A stretch of DNA of 64,000 nt from Streptomonospora nanhaiensis (GTDB taxonomy: Bacteria > Actinomycetota > Actinomycetes > Streptosporangiales > Streptosporangiaceae). Position 1 is the first letter of the stretch. Every line of letters starts with the position of its first letter. This document shows, in pieces, positions 17,429 to 26,730 of this stretch. The notes beneath the pieces are model-generated. The model made no database searches. It saw only the letters and a list, made by a program, of their open reading frames with translations, and was not told the origin of the DNA. Position numbers and translations under genes: made by a program. Where the stretch lies: NCBI RefSeq assembly GCF_013410565.1, contig NZ_JACCFO010000001.1, positions 1,674,001 through 1,738,000 on the forward strand, given 5' to 3'.

Positions 17429-17544
17429 CGGGCCGCGCGGCGCCCCTACCCCCGGCGTCCGCGCGGCCGCCCGCCCTGGGGGCGCGGCCTTCGCCGCGTC
17501 CCGGCCCTGCCCGCTCACGCACACCTGCCGGATGGAGAACACCC

Positions 17545-18189
17545 ATGACGATCCGAGTGGTCCTGACCGATGACGAAGCGGCCGTCAGAACCGGGTTCGC
17601 GCTCATACTCGACCACTACGCCGAGGACATCGAGGTCGTCGGGAGCGCCGTCGACGGCGCGGAGGCCGTGGCGATGGCGCGGGAGCTGCGGCCCGACGTG
17701 GTGCTGATGGACGTGCGGATGCCCCGCATGGACGGCATCTCCGCGACGCGCCGCATCTGCGACCTGACCAAGGTGCTCATGCTGACCAACTTCGCCCACG
17801 ACGAGTACGTGTTCGGCGCGCTGCGCGCCGGCTGCCACGGGTTCCTGCTCAAGGACGTCGAGCCCGAGCGGCTGGTGGAGTCGGTGCGCTCGGTGCACCG
17901 GGGCGAGGGCGTGCTCGCCCCGGTGGTGGCGACCAAGCTGATCCGGACGTTCTCGGCCCGGTCGATCTCGGTGGGCTGGGAGGCCGACGCGCTCACCCCG
18001 CGCGAGCAGCAGGTGCTGGCCTACCTGGGGCGGGGGATGTCCAACACCCAGATCGCCGCGCGGATGCGCGTGGCCCACACCACCGCCAAGACCCACGTCG
18101 CCCGGATCCTGAGCAAGCTCAACCTGCGCAGCCGGGTGCAGGCCGCGATCGTGGCCCAGGAACTGGGGCTGACCGACACGGTGTCGTGA
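17545..18189 (+). CDS. NarL/FixJ response regulator, intact paralogue
   Basis: A 214-residue regulator starts at ATG 17545 with GGAG upstream. The receiver is complete: TDDEAAVRTG, the phospho-Asp in VLMDVRMPRMDG, and Lys in FLLKDVEPE. The C-terminal LuxR HTH (LTPREQQVLAYLGRGMS, then TAKTHVARILSKLNLRSR) is also complete. It has no kinase partner next to it, so it may share the kinase at 5080 with the frameshifted paralogue at 6287. It closes the biosynthetic cluster and is followed by a strong hairpin. If the first regulator is truly broken, this copy could replace it. Confidence 0.9.
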   Translation: MTIRVVLTDDEAAVRTGFALILDHYAEDIEVVGSAVDGAEAVAMARELRPDVVLMDVRMPRMDGISATRRICDLTKVLMLTNFAHDEYVFGALRAGCHGFLLKDVEPERLVESVRSVHRGEGVLAPVVATKLIRTFSARSISVGWEADALTPREQQVLAYLGRGMSNTQIAARMRVAHTTAKTHVARILSKLNLRSRVQAAIVAQELGLTDTVS

Positions 18190-18194
18190 CGGCG

Positions 18195-18219
18195 GGGGCC
18201 GCGCCCGGGGCGCGGCCCC
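18195..18219. terminator. bidirectional hairpin between convergent genes
   Basis: Eleven-bp perfect arms (GGGGCCGCGCC and GGCGCGGCCCC) with a 3-base loop lie between the regulator and the DUF998 gene, whose 3' ends face each other. It marks the right edge of the biosynthetic cluster. Confidence 0.75.
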
Positions 18220-18233
18220 GCTCGGCCGTCCCC

Positions 18234-18980
18234 TCAGCGCGCGGCCGCGCCGGGCCGCGCGGCCGCCGGCGGGCGCCACCGCAGCAGCGCCACCGCCAGC
18301 ACCACCGCCCACAGATGGCCCGGCCACAGCGCCAGGCGCTCGAACAGGCCGCTGAAGTGCTCGACGTCCACCCGGGCGGCGAACACGGCGGTGCCCGCCA
18401 CGCACACCACGCCCACGGCGATGGTGGACCAGCCCAGCAGCCGCCGGTGGCGGCGCAGCGCCACGCCGGTGGTGATGAGCGCGCACGGCTGGGCGACGAA
18501 CACCGGCAGGGAGGCGAGGGTGTGCGCGGCCGGCGCGCGGTCCAGGGGGAACACCCCGCTGCCGACGGCGCTCAGCCCGGCGGCCACCCACAGCGCCACC
18601 GCCGCCCGCGCGGCGCGGTCGCGGGGCAGCCGGGCGGCCAGGAGGACCGCGCCGGCGGCCAGCGCCAGGCCCAGCACGACGAACGCCGTGTTCATCACCG
18701 GGCTCCACGGCGAGCACACCGGCACCGGGCCGTGGGCGTACTCCACCCGCGTGCACGAGGTGGCCCCGAGGTCGCTGATGGCGTTGTCGAGGAAGGAGTA
18801 GGGCGCGGTGAAGCGGCTTGCGGTGACGGCCTCGGCCGCCAGGTAGAGCGGCTGGGCCAGCCACAGCAGCGCGCCCGCCGCCACGGCCGCCCCGCCGGGG
18901 CGGGGCAGGCGGCGGGCGCGGAGGGCGGTGCCGGTGCGGGCGGCTTTGGCGGGGTGCTCCCGGGGCGGGGGTGGGGCCAT
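18234..18980 (-). CDS. DUF998 family integral membrane protein
   Basis: A 248-residue protein with about six transmembrane segments, for example AVAAGALLWLAQPLYLAAEA, VLGLALAAGAVLLAA, VALWVAAGLSAVGSG and VVLAVALLRW. The conserved feature between TM1 and TM2 is YSFLDNAISDLGATSC, typical of DUF998, where an N-x-x-S-D-L-G motif follows the first helix. The function of this family is not established. It stands alone, in a different orientation from the neighbouring cluster, and looks like ordinary genome rather than part of the pathway. Confidence 0.75.
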   Translation of the reverse strand: MAPPPPREHPAKAARTGTALRARRLPRPGGAAVAAGALLWLAQPLYLAAEAVTASRFTAPYSFLDNAISDLGATSCTRVEYAHGPVPVCSPWSPVMNTAFVVLGLALAAGAVLLAARLPRDRAARAAVALWVAAGLSAVGSGVFPLDRAPAAHTLASLPVFVAQPCALITTGVALRRHRRLLGWSTIAVGVVCVAGTAVFAARVDVEHFSGLFERLALWPGHLWAVVLAVALLRWRPPAAARPGAAAR

Positions 18981-19264
18981 GCGCTGCTCCTGGGGGGCCG
19001 GCGGCCCGGGAGGCCGGTGCGGGGCCGGCCGGCCGGGCGCGTGCGGGCCGCGTCGGGGGCGCGGCGGAGAGCGTCCCGTTCGCGATGGGTCGCGGCCGGA
19101 CTACCCGCGGCCGCGACCGCGAAACGCGGTGGTCCGGTCGCAGTGGGTGACCGCGCAGGTCCGCGCACGGGCCGGCGGCGGCGCGCGGAGGTTCGGCGGA
19201 GGCCCCCGGCGGAGCGACGCGCCCCGCCGGGACCCCGCCCGGCCCGGTCTCGGCCGGCCCGGCG

Positions 19265-21544
19265 TTAGGCCGTCCGCTCCGCGCCGCGCGGGGTGTAGAC
19301 CACCGACCGCGCCCGGCGCGGGGTGACCACCTCGCGCAGGGCGGGGTCGACCAGCAGCACCACGGGGGCGATCCGGTTCTCCTCGACCGGGTACCAGGCG
19401 GGCAGCGCCGCCTCGATCGCGGCCCAGGCGGCGTCGGTGTCGCCCTCGGCCGCCAGGGCGCGGGCGGCGGCCAGGGCCGCCTCGAACTCGGGCGGCTCGG
19501 GGAGTTCCCGCCCGGCCAGCCAGTCCGCCACGGCGGGGTCGTCCAGGGCGTCGCCCTGGGGCACCGGCACGCCGGGCAGCATCTCGGCGAGCTGGGCGGC
19601 CCAGTGCCGCCGGGCGTCGGCCGGGGTGGCGGCGTTGAGGTCGGACCGGCTGCGGTTGAGGTAGAGCGGCACGGCCTCGGCGCGCAGCCGCTCGGGGCCC
19701 ACGGCGGCGGCCACGTGCTCCCGGTGCAGCACGTGGCGCAGGTCGTGGTGGCTGAAGCGGGGCTCGGTGAACGCCTCCAGCAGGACGCGCAGGTAGGAGG
19801 CGGCGCCGGAGCCCTTGTCCTCGGCCTTCTCGTAGGCGTCCAGCGCGCCCTGGACGTCGCCGCGCAGCGCGGCGCGGTTGCCCTCGCGCAGGAGGTCGTC
19901 GGCGCCCTCGGGGTGCACCGGGTTGCCCGAGGAGCCCTCAAGGGACTCCCAGCCGCGGCGCTCCTCGACCACGAGGTCGGCGAAGGAGCGGAAGCGGTCG
20001 CTCAGGCCGGGGAACCAGCTCGCCCAGATGTAGGCGGCCCACTCGCCGTCGGGCGAGACGTCGCCGGCGTCCAGCAGCCAGAACTGGGCGTCGCTCTCGC
20101 CGGAGATGAAGAGCGCCGGCCCCTTCAGTCCGTCTTCGTCGAACACGTAGTCGGGCTCCAGAGGCTGGTCCGGGTGCTCGTGCAGCCAGTGGACGTCGGC
20201 GGCGCCCAGCAGCTCGTAGGTGAACCCGCTGATGTTGGTCCAGCCGTTGGAGGCGGCGAGGAACGCGCGGTAACTGGGCGGCAGCGCGGTGCCCAACCGC
20301 TCCTCCAGCGCCGCCAGCTCGGCCTCGGTGGCACCCTCGAACCCCAGCCAGGAGGCGGCGCGCTGGTCGTCGGTGACGTCGATCAGGTCGTCGGCGCTCA
20401 CCCGCAGCATGTCGGCGCTGTAGGAGGACAGGAAGGCGCGCCAGTCCTCGGGGGTGGTCAGCCGGGACGGGTCGGAGAGGACGGCGGGCGGTCGGCGGCC
20501 CTGCTCCACGTAGCCGCGGAAGGGGCCGGAGGCGGGCACGATCGGCTCGGTGGAGGGGCGGGCGGCGACCCCGCCGTAGGGCTCGGGTTCCCGTCCCGGC
20601 GCGTGGCGGTGGCCGGCGAAGGACTCGTGGAGGGGGCCGGAGGAGAAGAACCGCACCCGCTCGAGCTGGGTGCAGTCGGCGCCGCCGTTGCGCAGGACGC
20701 GCAGCCGGAAGTGGCGGTAGGGGGTCTCGCGCGCGGGGCCGGTGATGTCGAAGCCGCGGAGGTGGTGGCGGTCGGGGAACACCTCGTCGGTGCGGGTGTC
20801 CAGCTCGGTCCAGGTCTCGCCGTCGACCGAGCCGCTGAGCACCCACTCGCGGGGGTCGCGCTCGGCGAAGTCGTTGGCGGAGGTCAGCGTGTAGTAGCGG
20901 ACCACCACGGGTTCGACCATGGTGAAGCGCAGCCAGCAGGGGCCGGGCTCCGGCGCCAGCCACTTGTCGGAGCGCACGTGCAGGACGGACTCGGCGACCT
21001 CGCCGGCCTCGGTGAACTCGGCGCTGGCGGCGACCTCGCGCACGCTGCCGGTGACCTCGCCGCCGGCGGGCAGCCCGCCGGTCCGCAGCGCGACGGCGCC
21101 CCCGCCGCCGGCGCGGTCCGTCCAGGACAGGCGGGTCAGGGTGGCGCCGCCGTCGGCCACGAGCAGCGCCAGCTCCTCGCCGTCGGATCCCCCGGTGGTG
21201 ACGGCGAACCGCTGCGGCTCGGGGTCGACGGCCGGCTCCACGGCGTGGCCGCGCCACTCCTCGGGCGTGCCGCCGGCGGCGGTGCGCACGCCGAGGAAGG
21301 CGGACATGTCGGGCGCGAAGGAGACCACCGCGTCGGCGCCGCCGATGTCGCGCCAGGAGAGCTGGGCGAGCGCCACGGGCTCGCCCGGCTCGAAGCGGAG
21401 GGTCAGCGTCCGGTAGGCGTGCCACTCCCCGCCGCCGAAGGGGCGGCGCTCCGTGCGGAAGGCGAGGGCGCGCGGTGCGGCGGCGGGCGCGTCGGGGGAC
21501 TCGGGGGTGTCGGCGGCGCCGGGGGTGTCGGCGGTGTCGGGCAT
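19265..21544 (-). CDS. large discoidin (F5/8C)-SUKH protein
   Basis: A 759-residue cytosolic-looking protein with no signal peptide. ATG 21544 is chosen because upstream sequence in this frame is not protein-like. Residues about 20-310 are beta-rich; their last part (VRYYTLTSANDFAERDP, SVDGETWTELDTRTD and YRHFRLRVLRNGG) matches the core of a discoidin/F5-8C domain. Residues about 395-500 (TEAELAALEERLG, PPSYRAFLAASNGW) match SMI1/KNR4 (SUKH). The C-terminal 220 residues are helical and may contain TPR-like repeats. SUKH domains often serve as immunity proteins against polymorphic toxins or as protein-binding modules; here one is embedded in a large multidomain protein with no toxin gene beside it. 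Confidence 0.7.
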   Translation of the reverse strand: MPDTADTPGAADTPESPDAPAAAPRALAFRTERRPFGGGEWHAYRTLTLRFEPGEPVALAQLSWRDIGGADAVVSFAPDMSAFLGVRTAAGGTPEEWRGHAVEPAVDPEPQRFAVTTGGSDGEELALLVADGGATLTRLSWTDRAGGGGAVALRTGGLPAGGEVTGSVREVAASAEFTEAGEVAESVLHVRSDKWLAPEPGPCWLRFTMVEPVVVRYYTLTSANDFAERDPREWVLSGSVDGETWTELDTRTDEVFPDRHHLRGFDITGPARETPYRHFRLRVLRNGGADCTQLERVRFFSSGPLHESFAGHRHAPGREPEPYGGVAARPSTEPIVPASGPFRGYVEQGRRPPAVLSDPSRLTTPEDWRAFLSSYSADMLRVSADDLIDVTDDQRAASWLGFEGATEAELAALEERLGTALPPSYRAFLAASNGWTNISGFTYELLGAADVHWLHEHPDQPLEPDYVFDEDGLKGPALFISGESDAQFWLLDAGDVSPDGEWAAYIWASWFPGLSDRFRSFADLVVEERRGWESLEGSSGNPVHPEGADDLLREGNRAALRGDVQGALDAYEKAEDKGSGAASYLRVLLEAFTEPRFSHHDLRHVLHREHVAAAVGPERLRAEAVPLYLNRSRSDLNAATPADARRHWAAQLAEMLPGVPVPQGDALDDPAVADWLAGRELPEPPEFEAALAAARALAAEGDTDAAWAAIEAALPAWYPVEENRIAPVVLLVDPALREVVTPRRARSVVYTPRGAERTA

Positions 21545-22018
21545 GGGGTTCCTCGGGGGGACGGGCACCCGGGAGAGGGGGCGGGGTTCTGGCGGTTCGG
21601 CTTGAAAGCGCGAGCAGACTACCGCCCGGCTACGACAACGCCCGCCGGCCCGCCGGCGCCCGTCCACTGTGGCGGTGGTCACAACGTTTCGCGCGTCCGG
21701 CTCCCGCCGGGGACCGGCCCCCGGCACCCCCGGCGGCCCCGCTCCACGGGCGCGCGGCACCGCCCGCCCGCCGCCACCTGCGCCGCGCCCGCCCCCGTCG
21801 CGGGCCGGCGGGGGTGGGGGGGCGTGCCCCCGCGCGACGCGGCGCATCCGGGCCGCGCCGGTTAGGGGCGGGTCGGACCGCAGCCCGCCGCCGGCCGAAA
21901 CATCGGGTGCGGAACCGCGCGGGCCGGCGTGCCGTTGGCGCGGATGACGACGGACGCGCCGCCGCCCCGGCTGGAGCGGGGCGGCACGCGGGCGCGTCCT
22001 CCCCTTGGAAAGGTCAGG
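21545..22018. other. divergent intergenic region, no gene seen
   Basis: About 474 bases lie between the discoidin-SUKH gene and Spo0M, which are transcribed apart. Promoters for both should lie here. No clear hexamer pair, repeat or small coding frame is recognised; most of it is over 75% GC. The Spo0M ribosome-binding site GGAAAGGTCAGG is at its right end. Confidence 0.5.
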
Positions 22019-22996
22019 ATGGGCTTCAAACGTTTTCTCGCGGCCTTCGGCGTGGGCGGCCCCAGTGTCGACACGGTGCTCACCGGATACGGCACCCGCC
22101 CCGGCGCGCTGCTGGAGGGCCACGTCGAGCTGACCGGCGGTGAGGTCGAGGCCCGCATCGACGAGATCGCCGTGGCGCTGGCCGCCCGCGTGGAACTGGA
22201 GTCGGACGAGGGCGAGCAGGCCGCGGGCGCGGAGTTCGCCCGGGTCCCGGTGATCGGCCCCCTCACCCTGGCGCCGGGCGAGCGGCGCTCGCTGCCGTTC
22301 CGCTACCCGGTGCCCTGGCAGGCGCCCATCACCGACACCGCGCACGGCCCGCTGCCGGGCGCGGTGCTGGGCCTGCGCACCGAGGTGGTGATCGAGCGCG
22401 CCCCCGACAAGGGCGACCTCGACCCGGTGCGGATCCACCCCCTGGCGGCGCAGGAGCGGGTGCTGGACGCGTTCGCCCGGCTCGGGTTCACCCTCAAGCG
22501 CACCGACATCGAGACCGGGCACCTGGCCGGCACCCGCCAGGAGTTCCCCCTGTTCCAGGAGATCGAGTTCCACCCGGCGCCGCACTACGCCCACGAGATC
22601 GGCGAGGTCGAGCTGACCTTCGTCGCCGACCCCCACGGCATGGACGTGGTGGTGGAGTTCGACCGGCGCGGCGGCATGTTCACCCCGGGCGGCGACCTCT
22701 ACGGGCTGTTCCGCGTGGAGCACCGCGACGCCGACCGGCTGGACTGGACCGAGGTGGCGGCCTCCTGGATCGACCACGCGCTGGACCGCCACCGCGCGCT
22801 GTTCGGCGGCTACTCGGGCCACGGGCACGGCGGCTACCACCCCGGCCACGACGACGACCACGGCGGCGGGCTCGGCGGGGTGGCCGGGCTGGCGCTGGGC
22901 GCGGCGGGCGGCTTGGCGGCCGGCTACGCCGCCGCCGAGATCGTCGACGAGGTCGGCGACCTCTTCGAGGGCGAGGAGGAGGACGCCGAGGAGTAG
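22019..22996 (+). CDS. sporulation-control protein Spo0M-like
   Basis: A 325-residue arrestin-fold protein. The start is typical of the family (MGFKRFLAAFGVGGPSVDTVL), followed by LLEGHVELTGG and a long beta-sandwich with LPFRYPVPWQAPITD. The C-terminal part (EVELTFVADPHGMDVVVEFDRRGG) leads to a tail rich in Gly and His (GYSGHGHGGYHPGHDDDHGG), an alanine/glycine hydrophobic stretch and an acidic end. Spo0M influences sporulation and cell division in Bacillus and is widespread in actinobacteria. The His-rich tail might bind metal. The gene stands alone and ends in a shared hairpin. Confidence 0.85.
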   Translation: MGFKRFLAAFGVGGPSVDTVLTGYGTRPGALLEGHVELTGGEVEARIDEIAVALAARVELESDEGEQAAGAEFARVPVIGPLTLAPGERRSLPFRYPVPWQAPITDTAHGPLPGAVLGLRTEVVIERAPDKGDLDPVRIHPLAAQERVLDAFARLGFTLKRTDIETGHLAGTRQEFPLFQEIEFHPAPHYAHEIGEVELTFVADPHGMDVVVEFDRRGGMFTPGGDLYGLFRVEHRDADRLDWTEVAASWIDHALDRHRALFGGYSGHGHGGYHPGHDDDHGGGLGGVAGLALGAAGGLAAGYAAAEIVDEVGDLFEGEEEDAEE

Positions 22997-23023
22997 CCCG
23001 CGCGGCGGGCCGGGGCGGCGCGC

Positions 23024-23050
23024 GGGGCGGGCGCGCCCGGCGCCCGCCCC
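23024..23050. terminator. bidirectional hairpin between convergent genes
   Basis: Perfect 11-bp arms (GGGGCGGGCGC and GCGCCCGCCCC) with a 5-base loop lie between the Spo0M and CocE-type genes, whose 3' ends face each other. Confidence 0.75.
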
Positions 23051-23057
23051 CCGCCCC

Positions 23058-25100
23058 TCACAGCAGGTCGCGCGGTCGGGTCTCGGACCACTCTCGGGAG
23101 AACACCCGGCGGTCGCCCTCGTAGGCGTCCAGGGTGGCGTGCACCAGGAACTCCTCGGCGGTGCACGACAGCACCGTGCGGGTCACGGTGGTGGTCTGCC
23201 AGTCGCCGCGCCCGAACCGCATCGTCCAGGTGGACTCCCCGCTCACCGAGGTGAAGTCGTCGGCGAAGGACTCGTACTCCTCGTAGGCGCGCCGGCCCAC
23301 CTCCATGCCGACGTCGTCGAACCGCACCGTGCCGTTGTCCTTGACGATCTCCAGCGCGGAGCGGTAGTCCACCAGGTCGCGGCGGACCTCCCAGCGGTGC
23401 TCGTCGGGCTCCAGCCGGGTCGTGGCCGCGCGCGGCGCGCCCTCCGGTTCGCCGAACGGCTCCGGCTCGGTGCCCTCGGGGGCGTCGAGCGGGCGCACCG
23501 GCAGCAGCAGCGCGCTGTCCCGGGGGTAGACGGTCAGCAGCGCGGGCTCGGGCGGCGGCCAGGCCAGGGGCCAGTAGGAGCTGGACAGCGACAGCCGGAT
23601 CCGGTGGCCGGCCGGGAACGCCTGCGCCACCCCGTTGAGCTGCACCCGCACCCGGTAGCGGCGGCCGGGCTCCAGCGGCTCGGGGTGGTCGTGGCTGTCG
23701 CGGTGGGTGAGGTTGAGCAGGCCGTAGGTCACCCGCGTGGCGCGGCCGTCGGGGGCCACGTCGGAGAGCCGCGCGGCGACCATGGCCACCGGCCGGTCGG
23801 CCGACACCGACAGCTCCACCACCGGGGCGCCCAGGATCTCGGTGCGCTCGCGCAGCACGGGGGTGTTGAACACCAGCGAGCCGCCGTCCTCCTCGCGCTG
23901 GTCGTAGGGCAGGTCGGGCGGGGCGTTGTAGGAGGCCCACTTGCCGGCGAACTGGCCCACCGACAGCGGCGAGCGCACGGTGAGCCCCCCGCCGGAGTCG
24001 GCGCCGGCGTCGGCCGGGCGGCTGCCCGGCGGCTCGATGCGGTTCTCGCTGAGGGGGTAGGCGCGCACGTCCACGTTGGGCGAGGGCAGCTCCGGCTCGC
24101 CGACCCAGCGGCCCGGCCGCTCCTCGTAGGAGGTTGAGGGGGGCACGCTGTCCTGCATCCAGGCGCGCAGCACGGGGCCGTCCATCACCCCGTTGTCCAC
24201 GCCCTTGAGCCAGTGGTCCCACCAGCGCACCACCTCCTGGAGGTAGCCGATGGCCGGGCCGGGCTCGCCCAGGTGCGGGAACTTGTGCGACCAGGGCCCG
24301 ATGAGCCCCTTGCGCGGGACGTCCAGGCGGGCCAGCAGCCGGGTGACCGCGTTGGAGTAGCCGTCGGCCCAGCCGCTGGAGGCCAGCACCGGGCAGGCCA
24401 CCGCCGAGTAGTCCTGGCAGACCGAGGCGTGCCGCCAGTAGTCGTCGCGCCGCTGGTGGTCCAGCCAGCGCAGCACCCAGGGCCGGGTGCCCTCCAGCCG
24501 CTCGGTCCACATCTCGCGCCAGCGCTCCCCCACGACCTCGGGGTCGGGCGGGCAGGTGCCGTGGGCGAACATGGTGCCGGCCTCGGCGAGGTTGTCCGAC
24601 AGCAGGCAGCCGCCCATGTAGTGCATGTCGTCGGCGAACCGGTCGTCGGTGAAGGACGCGATGACGATCGCCTTGAGGTGCTCGGGCCGCCGGGCGGCGA
24701 CCTGGAGGGCGCTGAACGCGCCCCAGGAGATCCCCATCATGCCCACGCCGCCGTCGCACCAGGGCTGGGCGGCGACCCAGTCGATGACCGCCTCGGCGTC
24801 GGCCTGCTCCTGCTCGACGTACTCGTCGACGAGCACGCCCTCGGAGTCGCCGGTGCCGCGCAGGTCCACGCGCACGCACGCGTAGCCGTGCCCGGCGATG
24901 TAGGGGTGGTGGATGGAGTCGCGCACGGAGGTGAGGTCGCGTTTGCGGTAGGGGATGTACTCCAGGACCCCGGGCACCGGCTCCTCCTCGGCCGTGGCGG
25001 GCCGCCAGATGCGGGCCGACAGCCGGACGCCGTCGGGCATCGGGATCCAGACGTGCTCCTCTTCCTTGATGGCGTGCGGCAGCGCGGTGACCTCGCGCAT
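23058..25100 (-). CDS. CocE/NonD family alpha/beta hydrolase (S15-like)
   Basis: A 680-residue enzyme of the X-Pro dipeptidyl-peptidase/CocE family. The start is MREVTALPHA, then WIPMPDGVRLSARIWRP. VDLRGTGDSEG is a typical oxyanion-region phrase, and Ser125 in GMMGISWGAFSAL is the nucleophile. The later part is the jelly-roll domain (VFNTPVLRERTEILGAP, VRVQLNGVAQAFPAGHRIRLSLSSS). It lacks a signal peptide, so it is cytoplasmic. Members hydrolyse esters, amides or peptide bonds. It lies directly after the ATP-grasp gene on the same strand, 64 bases downstream, so the two are probably co-transcribed and act on related amide or ester substrates. Confidence 0.85.
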   Translation of the reverse strand: MREVTALPHAIKEEEHVWIPMPDGVRLSARIWRPATAEEEPVPGVLEYIPYRKRDLTSVRDSIHHPYIAGHGYACVRVDLRGTGDSEGVLVDEYVEQEQADAEAVIDWVAAQPWCDGGVGMMGISWGAFSALQVAARRPEHLKAIVIASFTDDRFADDMHYMGGCLLSDNLAEAGTMFAHGTCPPDPEVVGERWREMWTERLEGTRPWVLRWLDHQRRDDYWRHASVCQDYSAVACPVLASSGWADGYSNAVTRLLARLDVPRKGLIGPWSHKFPHLGEPGPAIGYLQEVVRWWDHWLKGVDNGVMDGPVLRAWMQDSVPPSTSYEERPGRWVGEPELPSPNVDVRAYPLSENRIEPPGSRPADAGADSGGGLTVRSPLSVGQFAGKWASYNAPPDLPYDQREEDGGSLVFNTPVLRERTEILGAPVVELSVSADRPVAMVAARLSDVAPDGRATRVTYGLLNLTHRDSHDHPEPLEPGRRYRVRVQLNGVAQAFPAGHRIRLSLSSSYWPLAWPPPEPALLTVYPRDSALLLPVRPLDAPEGTEPEPFGEPEGAPRAATTRLEPDEHRWEVRRDLVDYRSALEIVKDNGTVRFDDVGMEVGRRAYEEYESFADDFTSVSGESTWTMRFGRGDWQTTTVTRTVLSCTAEEFLVHATLDAYEGDRRVFSREWSETRPRDLL

Positions 25101-25164
25101 AAGGCCGTGGTCCTCCCTCTCGGCTCGGGGGTCGGGTCGGCTCGGGGGATCGGTGCGGGGCCGC

Positions 25165-26443
25165 TCAGCTCTCGGGCGCCTCGATGTCGTCGAACTCGTA
25201 GGTCAGGCCCTCCACGCACCGCTCGTACTTGGCGCGCAGCGCGGTCTCGTCCTCGGCCCCGATGAAGATGTGCGCCAGCTCGAAGCTGTAGCTGTCCTGG
25301 TCGATCATGTCCGACAGGCGCTGGCCGGGCCGGGGCACGACCTTGATCTTCAGGCCGGGGATCTCGGAGGTGAGCCGGTCGATCTCCTCCCGGCCGGGCA
25401 CCGACACCACGCGGGCGTCGGTGAACCGCCGGTAGTACCACTTGGCGGCCAGGGGGTAGCGGCCCCGGTTCTCCGGCATCCGGGGCTCGCGGCCCAGGCC
25501 CAGGCTGACCATGAAGTCGTGGTTGGGCAGGCCGTCGACGTACTCGAACAGCTCGGCGTGGGACTGGGAGTGCCGGGTGTTGATCTCCAGCAGGTTGATG
25601 TCGCCGGTCAGCGGGTCGTAGAAGTACTCGATGCTGTAGGTGGCGGAGTCCAGGCCCACCTGGGCGATGACGCGGCGGGAGATGTCGTCCAGCCGGGCCA
25701 CCACGTCCTGGCCCAGCACCGAGGGGTACTGGTGGCGCAGGAACACGGGGCTGCCGGGGTAGTCGACGGAGTCCAGCGCCCCGTAGACGACCACCTCGCC
25801 GTTGTGCACGTAGCCCTCGACCGCCACCTGGACGCCCTGCAGCGCCTCCTCGGCCAGGCACGCCTGCCCGCCGGCCTCGGCCACCTCGGGCGGCAGGTCC
25901 AACCGGGCCAGGATCCGCTCGAAGGGCCGGCCGATACGGCCGATGCCCTCGCGGATCCGGTCCACCGCCTCGGTGAACTCCTTCTCGTCCTCGACGCGGA
26001 AGGCCAGGTCGGAGGAGAACGACTTCACCGGCTTGAGCCACATGGGGAACTCCAGCCCCTCGGGCGGGCGGGCGTCGCCCTCCAGGTCCACCAGCGCGAA
26101 GCGCGGCAGCTCGGAGTCACCTTGCTCTGCTCCAGGCGGCTCCAGTACTTGTGCTCGCACTGGTGCCGGGCAGGCCGTACTCGGAGGTGAGGATCGGCAC
26201 GATCATGCTGACCGGGAAGTCCCAGTAGCCCACGATCGCGTCGATGTCGCCGTCGAAGCCGTCCAGCTGCGCCCGCGCCTTGTCCAGCAGCGCCTCGATG
26301 TCCACCTCGCCCTCCTGCAGCTCCTCGGGCTCCAGCAGCCCGTGGAACCGCAGCCGCGCCGCGTCGGGCACGTGCTCCAGGGTCTCGCGGTTCTTGGCGT
26401 CCAGTCCCACGACGAAGACGTTCTTCGGCTCGCCGGTGTCCAT
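25165..26443 (-). CDS. ATP-grasp ligase with two close frameshifts
   Basis: The ATG at 26443 follows GGAGG closely (MDTGEPKNVFVVGLDAKN). The N-terminal domain runs to PILTSEYGLPG. Then about 40 bases (26120-26160) read in a third frame as EHKYWSRLEQSKV, which is what this family shows at that point, and the rest resumes from SELPRFALVDLEG in yet another frame. All three frames are therefore needed. The ATP-grasp part includes MWLKPVKSFSS, VAVEGYVHNGEVVVYG, and the metal-binding run INLLEINTRHSQ. The family joins a carboxylate to an amine or thiol through acyl phosphate, as in carnosine or cyanophycin-like ligases. The substrate is unknown. The gene is likely intact in the organism and broken by sequence errors. 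Confidence 0.75.
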
Positions 26444-26730
26444 CAAACCTCCACTGTTCCCGTCGTCCGTGGGTCGCGCGGCTACCCCGACCGGCGCGGA
26501 ACTACCGTCCGCCCGCTTGGCTGGCCCCGGAGAGCCCGGCCACACCGGGGTCCGCGCCCCTCAGCGGCGGCGGGCGCGGGCGCGGGGAAGCGCGACGCCG
26601 GCGTCCGCGTCGGCACCGGCTGTCCGCTTCCGGTCGTTCACGCCCACACCGCCTTAAGCCACGCAATCGTGTCTATATTGGTCGCTCCCACATTAGATAC
26701 GCTTCCGTAGCTTATTGAGGTGGTCCCCGC
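26444..26730. other. divergent promoter region, ATP-grasp / DUF418
   Basis: No gene is seen. The right end (about 26650-26720) is the only clearly AT-rich stretch and holds TATATT and TAGATA hexamers that could be -10 boxes reading right towards the DUF418 gene. No -35 at proper spacing is convincing. Confidence 0.4.
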
